DNA of 64,000 nucleotides from Chthonobacter rhizosphaerae (lineage in GTDB: Bacteria; Pseudomonadota; Alphaproteobacteria; Rhizobiales; Pleomorphomonadaceae), in the NCBI RefSeq assembly GCF_013839525.1, contig NZ_JACDIS010000006.1, positions 248,001-312,000 on the forward strand, in the 5' to 3' direction. The notes under the pieces were generated by a model. It was not told the DNA's origin. It worked only from the letters and a program-made list of their open reading frames with translations, and did not search any database. The position numbers and the translations under genes were made by a program. Each line of letters opens with the position of its first letter. The first letter of the stretch is position 1. This document shows, one piece after another, positions 10,782-18,139 of this stretch.

Positions 10782-10806
10782 CGGCAGGACGGCCCAAAGC
10801 CGCCCT
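10782..10806 (+). terminator. Probable hairpin terminator after M23 gene
   Basis: AGGACGGC and GCCGCCCT can pair, with one mismatch, around CCAAA just after the M23 peptidase stop. The T-rich stretch (AATTTTT) lies about ten bases further on, so termination would be weak or factor-dependent. Confidence 0.3.
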
Positions 10807-10877
10807 GTTATCGTAATTTTTAGCAATGCGAGTTACCGTGTCTTTCAGATAGTTCGTAAGACCAGGATCGGTGCGTC

Positions 10878-12695
10878 ATGCCCCATCACTCGGCCCCCTT
10901 CGCGAAGACAGCGGACGATGCCCATACGGCCCGGCGCACCCGCCGGTCCGCGGCGCACGCGGACGGCGCCTTCACGGCCGACCTGCTCGGCGCCTTCCAG
11001 ACGATCAGGGACGGGATCTCCCTGTTCGGCGCCGACGGCCGGCTGATCATGGCCAATGCGCGCTTCGCCTGCCTTTATGGCCTCGAGCCGACGCTCCTCA
11101 CTCCGGGCACCTCCTTCGACGCCATCCTCACCGGCATGGCCGGTCCGGGCGAGTTCAAGGCCGTCCACGACATCAGCCAGAAGGTCCGGCAGCGCGCGGC
11201 GAAGAGCACGGCGGCGGAAAGCTATGTTCTCGCGTCGACGAAGGGCCGTGTGGTGCAGGTCACCGACCATCCGCTGACCGCCGGGGGATGGCTGACCGTC
11301 CACAGCGAGATCTGCGTCGCGGAGGCATGCGAGCCGTCCGTCCCGACCAGCAGCCACGACCCGCTGACCGGACTCCTCGGCCGAGACGTGTTCCGGATCG
11401 TGCTCGACCGGTCCGCCCGGCAGTGCACCGTCCCGACCGCCCAGTGCAAGGTGGTGTCCCAGTTCGCGCTCGTGTCCGTGAGCCTCGACACCCTCGGCAG
11501 CATCAACGACGTGCACGGATCCGGCACCGGCGACGCCATCATGGTCGCCGCGGCCGGGCGCATCACAGAGATGTTCGGCGACGGAACCGCGACCGCGCGC
11601 GTGGACGCGAACGAATTCGCCATCCTGGTCTGGCTCGGTTCGGAGCCGGAGCACGCGCTCGCCCGGATCGACCGGCTGGCGAAGGTACTGGCCACGGCCT
11701 ACAGCGCCGCCGGCATGGAACTCGCCGGCGCCTTCAGCATCGGCATCGCCCTGGCGCCCATGCACGGCACCGACGCGGAGACGCTGCAGCGCCGGGCGGA
11801 GATCGCCCGCCGCTCGGCGCGCGCCGCCAGGCGCACGCAGCCGCAATTCTTCAACGCCCTCCTGGAGGAACAGGCGGCGCAGCGGCGGACCATGGAGCGC
11901 GACCTTCGCCAGGCGGTCGCCGACAAGGCGTTCGGGCTCGTGTTCCAGCCGATCGTGGACCTGCGGACGGGCGCGATCAGCTCCGCCGAGGCCTTGTTCC
12001 GCTGGACCCATCCCGAGCTCGGGCCGGTCCGGCCGGACGTGGCGATCGCCATCGCGGAGGAGACGGGCCTCATTCAGCAGGTCGGCGAGTTCGTGCTCGA
12101 GGCCGCCTGCCGCGCGGCCCGTCAGTGGCCGCAAAGCGTGTCGGTGTGCGTCAACGTCTCGGCGACCCAGCTCGGCAACCCGGACTTCGTCAACACCGTG
12201 CTCGGCGTCCTCGCGCGCACCGGCGTCGCGCCCAACCGGCTGATGCTGGAGGTGACCGAGACGGTGCTTCTGGAGAACCAGAACTGCGGGACCGTGATGG
12301 AGTCCTTGTCGGCCGCCGGGGTGCGTTTCGCCCTCGACGATTTCGGCACCGGCTACGCGTCCATGCACTACCTGATCGCCTTCGAATTCGACCAGATCAA
12401 GATCGACCGCAGCTTCGTCCGCGACCTGCCGAACCGGTCGGACTGCCAAGCCATCATCCAGGCGGTCGTCGGTATGGGGCGGGCGCTCGGCAAGGAGGTG
12501 GTGGTGGAAGGCGTCGAGACCGAGGAGGAGCGCCGGGCGCTCTCCGGCCTCGGCACGCTCCTCGCCCAGGGCTTCCTGTTCGCGCCAGGCCTTCCGGGCG
12601 ACGGGGTCGGGAGCTTCGCGCGCCTGACCCATGCGGTCCGCGATGCGAAGTGGCGGCTGGACGCCGACCGGTCCGCCGTCGCCCAAGCCTCTTGA
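10878..12695 (+). CDS. PAS-GGDEF-EAL signalling protein, probable c-di-GMP phosphodiesterase
   Basis: A 605-residue soluble protein. An N-terminal PAS-like segment (about 35-130, including ISLFGADGRLIMANARF) is followed by a GGDEF domain whose signature is degenerate: the expected GGDEF position reads VDANEF. The EAL domain (about 335-590) looks intact: AEALFRW (EAL), VTETVLL, DDFGTGYASM and KIDRSFV. So it should hydrolyse c-di-GMP, with the GGDEF part acting as a GTP-sensing or structural module. No membrane segment is visible, and the signal sensed by the PAS is unknown. It is convergent with prfB. Confidence 0.85.
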   Translation: MPHHSAPFAKTADDAHTARRTRRSAAHADGAFTADLLGAFQTIRDGISLFGADGRLIMANARFACLYGLEPTLLTPGTSFDAILTGMAGPGEFKAVHDISQKVRQRAAKSTAAESYVLASTKGRVVQVTDHPLTAGGWLTVHSEICVAEACEPSVPTSSHDPLTGLLGRDVFRIVLDRSARQCTVPTAQCKVVSQFALVSVSLDTLGSINDVHGSGTGDAIMVAAAGRITEMFGDGTATARVDANEFAILVWLGSEPEHALARIDRLAKVLATAYSAAGMELAGAFSIGIALAPMHGTDAETLQRRAEIARRSARAARRTQPQFFNALLEEQAAQRRTMERDLRQAVADKAFGLVFQPIVDLRTGAISSAEALFRWTHPELGPVRPDVAIAIAEETGLIQQVGEFVLEAACRAARQWPQSVSVCVNVSATQLGNPDFVNTVLGVLARTGVAPNRLMLEVTETVLLENQNCGTVMESLSAAGVRFALDDFGTGYASMHYLIAFEFDQIKIDRSFVRDLPNRSDCQAIIQAVVGMGRALGKEVVVEGVETEEERRALSGLGTLLAQGFLFAPGLPGDGVGSFARLTHAVRDAKWRLDADRSAVAQAS

Positions 12696-12727
12696 CCGCC
12701 CGCACCGCGTCGCCCCTCCCACAGGAC

Positions 12728-12753
12728 AGCGCCGCGTGCGGACCCGCGGCGCT
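12728..12753. terminator. Hairpin between convergent EAL gene and prfB
   Basis: A perfect 9-bp stem, AGCGCCGCG (12728-12736) with CGCGGCGCT (12745-12753), lies in the gap between the two converging stops. No T tract follows on either strand, so its role as a terminator is inferred from position. Confidence 0.35.
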
Positions 12754-12805
12754 CATCCGAACGGAGTGCAGGACAGGACGGCCGGACAGCCGGCCGGCTC
12801 CGGCG

Positions 12806-13937
12806 TCAGTCCACGTCCGCGATCTGGCCCGGCTGTTTGCCGAACGCCCGCTGCGCCAGCGTGGACTCCATGAAGGCGTCCAGATCGCCGTTGAGGACGC
12901 TCGCCGGATCGGTGCTTTCGTGGCCGGTGCGCAGGTCCTTCACCAGCTGGTAGGGCTGCAGCACGTAGGAGCGGATCTGGTGACCCCAGCCGATGTCGGT
13001 CTTGCCGGCGGCGTCAGCCATGGCCTTTTCCTCGCGCTTCTTCAGCTCCACCTCGTAGAGGCGGGCGCGCAGCATCTGCCAGGCGGTCGCCCGGTTCTTG
13101 TGCTGGGAGCGCTCCGACTGGCAGGCCACCGCGATCCCGGTCGGGATGTGGGTGATGCGTACGGCCGAGTCGGTGGTGTTCACGTGCTGGCCGCCCGAGC
13201 CGGAGGCGCGGAAGGTGTCGATGCGCACGTCGCTCTCGCTCACATCCACCTCAATCTTGTCGTCCACCACCGGGTAGACCCAGACCGACGAGAAGGACGT
13301 GTGGCGCCGCGCCTGGCTGTCATAGGGCGAGATGCGCACCAGCCGGTGCACGCCTGATTCGGTCTTCAGCCAGCCGTAGGCGTTGTGGCCCTTGACCATG
13401 ATGGTGGCGCTCTTGATGCCCGCCTCTTCGCCGTCGTGGCTTTCCAGGAGCTCCACCTTGAAGCCGCGCTTCTCCGCCCACCGGGTGTACATGCGCAGGA
13501 GCATGTTCGCCCAGTCCTGGCTCTCGGTGCCGCCGGCGCCGGCGTTCACCTCCAGATAGGCGTCGTTGGCGTCGGCCTCGCCGGAGAGCATCGATTCGAT
13601 CTGCTGGCGGACCACCTCGTCCTTCAGGCCCTTCAGCGTATCCTCGGCGTCGGCGACGACGGTCTGGTCGTCCTCCATCTCGCCGAGTTCGATGAGCTCG
13701 ACGTTGTCCTTCAGATCGCGTTCGAGCTTCAGATAGCCGTTGATGCGGCTTTCAAGGTCCGTCCGCTCGCGCATGATCTTCTGCGCGCGCTCCGGGTCGT
13801 TCCAGAGGGTCGGATCCTCGACGAAGCCGTTCAGCTCGGCCATGCGCTGCTGGGAGGCATCCCAGTCAAAGATGCCTCCTCAGCAGGGCCATACCCTGCT
13901 GGATCTCGTCGACGATGGCCTCGATCTCGGCACGCAT
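12806..13937 (-). CDS. prfB: Peptide chain release factor 2 with programmed +1 frameshift
   Basis: RF2 ends translation at UGA and UAA. The gene is in two frames. ATG at 13937 opens a 23-codon frame ending in CTT TGA, with TGA at 13868-13866. A +1 slip gives [13 protein letters not shown] and the rest of RF2, 376 residues in all. An internal Shine-Dalgarno AGGAGG (13880-13875) lies three bases before CTT, the same geometry as the E. coli prfB autoregulatory site. The GGQ catalytic motif is present ([10 protein letters not shown]). The stop-codon reading tripeptide is SPY, where E. coli has SPF. The start, slip site and length all agree, so the gene is intact rather than broken. Confidence 0.96.
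13866..13880 (-). promoter_or_regulatory. prfB programmed frameshift site
   Basis: Read on the minus strand: AGGAGG, three bases, CTT, TGA, C. The internal Shine-Dalgarno pulls the ribosome at the slippery CTT while UGA waits for RF2. Low RF2 favours the +1 shift and RF2 synthesis, so this is a feedback loop. Confidence 0.95.
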
Positions 13938-14489
13938 GGGCGTGATCCTTCGATGGTGAGGTTGGGTTGGGTCCGGCGCGCCGCTCGTCGCGAACCGGCG
14001 CGGGCCGCCGCGCACCGCGCGGCCGGCGGACCATAGGGACGATGGTCGGCGATGTAAACGCCCGCGGTTCCGGCGCGCCCCCGGACCAGGAGTCCGTCGT
14101 CGCCCGGACCAAGGAAGCCCAACGCTGCGGCGGAAAGACGCTCGTCGCGCCTGGACGTCGCCCGCGAAAGTGGCTGGCTGACAAGATTAATGAACATATT
14201 TTCATCATCCACCCGCGATCTCGGCCCATGACTCCTCTATTTGGATGACTTGTCCGACTGAGAACTCGACGATATTTCGTTCTCATATCCCGTTTATAGT
14301 ATTATAGTGGTACACAAGAGCGATTACGGTTTCATCTAAACGACGCATAAGCCGGTTATGTCACTCATTCTGATGATTTCTCTTTCGCACTGTCTTGTAT
14401 AACTCGCACCGACGACGAAGAATACAAGCCGAATTTGCGTAATTTCTTCTTCCTATTGGACGATAGACAATCTCAATCGGGGGGCTCGG
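13938..14489. other. Intergenic region with an AT-rich block
   Basis: Between divergent prfB and the BON-repeat gene. The half near prfB is GC-rich. From about 14170 to 14470 base composition drops sharply (ACATATTTTCATCATC, GTTTATAGTATTATAGTGG), unlike anything nearby. This probably holds the promoter of the arf-like operon; I cannot name a factor site. No convincing gene was seen in it. Confidence 0.5.
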
Positions 14490-16913
14490 ATGGCGGATCG
14501 GAAGAAGGCTTTTCTGGCGGCCGCGGCAGTGGCGCTGGTCATCGCGTTGCCGGCGGCGCTCCTCGCGCCGCGAGGCGTCGAGAGCTCGATCGAGCGCATC
14601 GTCGCGGACGCGAGCAATCTGGAGATCACCGGGTGGGCGACCGTCACCGTCGACGGACGGACGGTGCGACTTTCGGGCGTCGCGCCCGACGAGGCCCACT
14701 TGAACCTTACGGTCGCGCTGTTCCAAGCGCTGCCGAGCGTCGGGTCGGTGGACTCCAGCGCCGCCACGGTCCTGCCCACGATCTCGCCCTATGGCTTCGT
14801 CGTCGAGCGCGATGGCGACACGCTCACCCTCTCCGGGCACGTGCCGTCCGAGGCGGTGCGCGGCGCCATCCTGGAAGCGGCGGCGGCCCTGTCCTCCGTC
14901 ACCGTGACCGACGCGCTGGAGATCGGTGGCGGCGCGCCGAAGACCGGCTTCGAGGACGCCACCCGCGCGCTCGTCCGCGTGATGGGGCTGATGACCGCCG
15001 GTCGGGCCTCGCTCACCGACCAGGCCGCCGATATCGCGGGCGTCGCCGCCAGTTCCAGCGGCTACCAGACGCTCTCCTCCGCCGGCCTCCTGCTGCCCGC
15101 CGGCTACACCGTCGGGTCGGCGGTCATCGAGCGGCCGGTCCAGTCCCCCTTCGTGTTCGACGCCAAACGGGAGGGCGATGCGCTGGTGCTGACCGGCTTC
15201 GTCCCCTCGATCGCGGCGGAGGAGCGCGTGATGGGGGCTGCCCGCGCGGCGGCCGGCATCGGCTTGCGGGTGGTCAACCATCTGGCCGTCGCCGGTGGTG
15301 CGCCGGACGGTTTCGCCGATGTCGCCGCGACGGCGGTGGCCGCCCTCGCAAGGTTCGAGGCGGGCACCGTGCGCCTTTCCGACACCGCCGTGACCGTGGA
15401 CGGCACGGCGCTGACGCCCAGCGACGCCCGGCAGCTCGCCGCCTTCATCGACGCGTTCAAGCCGGTCGGTTACGAGGTCGAGGCGCTTGTGACCGACCCG
15501 GTGGTCCGGCCCTTCGTGCTGACCATCGCGCGCACGGCCGACGCCATGTCCGTCTCCGGCTTCCTGCCGCGGGCCACCGAACAGGCCGCCCTCAGGAAGG
15601 CGCTGGCGCCGGACCCGAAGGCAGTGAAAGTTCTGGTGGAAACGAGCGCGGCGTCCGGCGCGCCGGAGGGCTTCGCCGACGCGCTGTCGTTCGCGGCGGC
15701 GGCCGCGAGGACGATCGACAGCGGCTCCGTCGCCATCGAGGATGAGGCCATCCTGATCCGCGGGACCACGCCCACGTCCGGGCGCTTCGCCGACCTCGGC
15801 CGCCTGCTCGGCCGCCAGCCGGCCGGCTTCACGGTCCGGGCGGAGGTGGCCCCGCCGATGGTGCCCGCCTGGGCCTGGAGCCTGGAGCGCACCGGCAAGA
15901 CCTTGACGGTGGCCGGCTTCGTCCCGTCGGAACCGGCCCGGGCCGCGGTGGTGGACGTCGTGTCGCACGCGATCCCCGAGGCGACCGTCCAGGACCGGAT
16001 GGAACTGGCGAGCGGAATGCCGGACGGCTTCGATCCGGTGGACTTCGCCGGCTTCGCGGCCCGGCAGCTGGCCGTGCTCGACAGCGGACTGGTGTCCCTC
16101 GACCGGGAGCAGGCCCTGGTGAAGGGCACGACCGCCTCCGCCGACGCCGCGGCCCTGGTGCGTTCGGCCTTCGCGGCCGATCTGCCCCCGGGCCTCGTGG
16201 GCGGCGCGGTGGACATATCCAGCCCGCCCCAGACCCGGCTCGTGGTCACGTCGCGGCCGGGCGGTGTCGAGATGACCGGCACGGTCCCGTCCTCCGCCGC
16301 CAAGCAGGCGGCGGCGACCGCCGCCGACCTGGCGTTCGGCAGCCTGCCGGTGACCGACCGGCTTCGCGTGACCTCCGGTCTCGACTCCGCCAGCGCCGGC
16401 CTCGCCGAACTCGCGGTCCTGGCGGCATCGCGCCTGGAGAACGGGTTGGTGACCGTGGTGGACCGGCGCATCCGGGTGAGCGGATCGACCTTCCACCCGA
16501 CCGCGACGGCGGCGCTCCGCAGCTTCCTGGAGTCTCGCCTTCCGGCCGGTTACGTCCTCGACGCCGACTTCGGCTACCGCCTAGCCCAGGCGACGGTGAC
16601 GCCCGAGGTCTGCCAGGCCATGGCGGCGGATACGCTCGCCAACTTCCCGATCCGCTTCACGGAGGGGGGCGCGCTGGATCCGGCCGGGGCCGGCGGCATC
16701 GACCGGCTGATCAGCATCGCCTTCCGGTGCCCGCAGGCGAGCATCGCCGTGCTGCCGGCATCGGCTGGCGACCGGCAGGTGGAAGCGGCGCGCGCGGCCT
16801 CGCTCCAGGGCGTCCTGGTGGCGGCCGGCATCACCGAGGGCCGGGTGAGAGTGGGGTCGCCGAGGCCGTCCACGACCGCGTCCGCCGAACTGGTGCTGAC
16901 CTTCGGCGGCTGA
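14490..16913 (+). CDS. BON-repeat protein with degenerate OmpA-like C-terminus (ArfA-like)
   Basis: An 807-residue protein: membrane anchor at about 7-27, then a long periplasmic part of tandem BON-like units. A motif of the type L-x-L-x-G-x-V-P-S recurs with a period close to 120 residues, the units beginning near residues 98, 218, 338, 458 and 579. Each unit is followed by a G-x-P-x-GF motif (GGAPDGF, SGAPEGF, SGMPDGF). The last ~105 residues look like an OmpA C-terminal domain (FPIRFTEGGALDPAGAGGIDRL), but the usual peptidoglycan-binding Asp and the NxxLSxxRA motif are not recognisable. The overall plan (anchor, BON, OmpA-like) is that of mycobacterial ArfA/Rv0899, with far more BON repeats. 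It is first in a three-gene operon. Confidence 0.75.
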   Translation: MADRKKAFLAAAAVALVIALPAALLAPRGVESSIERIVADASNLEITGWATVTVDGRTVRLSGVAPDEAHLNLTVALFQALPSVGSVDSSAATVLPTISPYGFVVERDGDTLTLSGHVPSEAVRGAILEAAAALSSVTVTDALEIGGGAPKTGFEDATRALVRVMGLMTAGRASLTDQAADIAGVAASSSGYQTLSSAGLLLPAGYTVGSAVIERPVQSPFVFDAKREGDALVLTGFVPSIAAEERVMGAARAAAGIGLRVVNHLAVAGGAPDGFADVAATAVAALARFEAGTVRLSDTAVTVDGTALTPSDARQLAAFIDAFKPVGYEVEALVTDPVVRPFVLTIARTADAMSVSGFLPRATEQAALRKALAPDPKAVKVLVETSAASGAPEGFADALSFAAAAARTIDSGSVAIEDEAILIRGTTPTSGRFADLGRLLGRQPAGFTVRAEVAPPMVPAWAWSLERTGKTLTVAGFVPSEPARAAVVDVVSHAIPEATVQDRMELASGMPDGFDPVDFAGFAARQLAVLDSGLVSLDREQALVKGTTASADAAALVRSAFAADLPPGLVGGAVDISSPPQTRLVVTSRPGGVEMTGTVPSSAAKQAAATAADLAFGSLPVTDRLRVTSGLDSASAGLAELAVLAASRLENGLVTVVDRRIRVSGSTFHPTATAALRSFLESRLPAGYVLDADFGYRLAQATVTPEVCQAMAADTLANFPIRFTEGGALDPAGAGGIDRLISIAFRCPQASIAVLPASAGDRQVEAARAASLQGVLVAAGITEGRVRVGSPRPSTTASAELVLTFGG

Positions 16914-16999
16914 CGTCGGACGGCGGCGGGCGCCCCCGCCGCCGATCCTCCCGCCCGTCCAGGTTCGCCGACCGCCCCCATCCGCCCGAGGAGCACAGC

Positions 17000-17092
17000 A
17001 TGGCCGTTCTGATCGACAACGTCTGGTTCTTCTGCCTGATCGCCTTTGCCGCCGGGTCCTGGATCGGGTGGACCTTCCTGAAGCCGGAATGA
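17000..17092 (+). CDS. 30-residue single-pass membrane peptide (ArfB-like position)
   Basis: A tiny ORF, MAVLIDNVWFFCLIAFAAGS and a further ten residues ending FLKPE, that is almost wholly one hydrophobic helix with a short charged tail. GAGGAG at about 16988-16993 is a well-placed ribosome site before ATG 17000. It lies 86 bases after the BON-repeat gene and 42 before the next one, on the same strand. It is below the size most gene finders accept. Its position matches the small membrane protein between arfA and arfC in mycobacteria; sequence homology to that protein is not claimed. Confidence 0.7.
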   Translation: MAVLIDNVWFFCLIAFAAGSWIGWTFLKPE

Positions 17093-17134
17093 ACCGGCCT
17101 CGGACCGCCCTTCCCCGTCCTGACGGAGTTCTCC

Positions 17135-17812
17135 ATGGCTCAGCTCATCCTGGAAGTCCTGTTCCTCACCACCGCCTCCGTGTTCGTCGGCACGCTGGCG
17201 GGCGGTTATGCGGCAAACGGGTACAAGATCTCCGCCCTCGCCGACGCGCTCTCGGCGGCGCCCCGAGGCCGGACCGCGCAGAAAGCGCCTGCGGCGTCCC
17301 CGGTCCGCAAGGCGCACAAGGCGTCCCCGACGCCGCTGGTGGTGCCGCCCGTGGCGCCGTTCGCCCTGCCGCCGCCGCTCTCCTGGCTCGGCTCGGCGCC
17401 GCCTCGGGACGACGCCGGGCCGCAGGTCCTGCCGCCGCCGCTCTCCTGGCTGGGCACGCCTGCCGCATCGCCGGAGGTCATCAAACTGCCGGCCTTGCCG
17501 GCGCTCGAGACGGCGGAACGGGCGACGGCGACCCAGGGCCTGCCGCCGGCCCCTCTGTCCGGTCCGATCGGCGGACGCGCGGACGACCTCAAGCGGATCA
17601 AAGGCATAGGGGCGCAGACGGAGAACCGGCTCAACGGTTTCGGCATCTATCACATCGCCCAGATCGCCGATCTCACGCCCGAGAACATCGTCTGGCTGAA
17701 CAGCCGGTTGGGGGTGATCGGGCGCGCCGAGCGCAGCCTCTGGCCCGCCGCCGCCCAGGCTCTCCTGGCGGAGGGGCAGGCTTCGCCGACGCCGGACGAA
17801 GAGGCGTTCTGA
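17135..17812 (+). CDS. Membrane-anchored helix-hairpin-helix protein
   Basis: A 225-residue protein with an N-terminal membrane helix (about 3-26, LILEVLFLTTASVFVGTLAG). A long Pro/Ala-rich linker contains two copies of the octamer PPPLSWLG about 25 residues apart. A helix-hairpin-helix domain from about residue 150 (DDLKRIKGIGAQTENRLNGF) resembles the small HHH domains annotated as NADH-dehydrogenase-E-like or HHH_5. HHH domains usually bind DNA or proteins; with a membrane tether and no enzyme domain, a scaffolding role is more likely. It is third gene of the arf-like operon and is followed by a strong terminator. Confidence 0.75.
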   Translation: MAQLILEVLFLTTASVFVGTLAGGYAANGYKISALADALSAAPRGRTAQKAPAASPVRKAHKASPTPLVVPPVAPFALPPPLSWLGSAPPRDDAGPQVLPPPLSWLGTPAASPEVIKLPALPALETAERATATQGLPPAPLSGPIGGRADDLKRIKGIGAQTENRLNGFGIYHIAQIADLTPENIVWLNSRLGVIGRAERSLWPAAAQALLAEGQASPTPDEEAF

Positions 17813-18032
17813 TGCGATCGGCCCGCCTGCGCCGCGGCCTCCACGGGAGGCCGGATGCGCCGGCCTTCGCTTCGCCGGGCCGACTTGCCTAGCCCAACCC
17901 GTTCATTGCCGGCTCTCGCCTCGCCGGCCTTCCCGTTGGAAGGCGGATCCCTCCAATCCGCCTTCTGATCCAACCGGGCCCGTCCCGCCACGGCGGCTTT
18001 CCCTAGACCCACGTCGGACCGGTTAACTTGAA

Positions 18033-18064
18033 GGGCCCGCGCCATCCCGCGGGCCCCTTTTTTT
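18033..18064 (+). terminator. Strong intrinsic terminator of the arf-like operon
   Basis: A perfect 9-bp stem, GGGCCCGCG (18033-18041) with CGCGGGCCC (18048-18056), followed by C and seven Ts. It closes the plus-strand operon before the convergent PBP1A gene. Confidence 0.9.
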
Positions 18065-18139
18065 GCTGGATATCATGTCGGCCGTGTCGCCGAACGGGGG
18101 GACTCGCTCCCGCCGCCGGATCCGGGGCCGGAACGGCCC

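Noticed and set aside
12806-13843. prfB as a truncated gene starting at 13843
   Set aside because: The upstream 23 codons and the frameshift signal restore the complete RF2 N-terminus, so the gene is intact.
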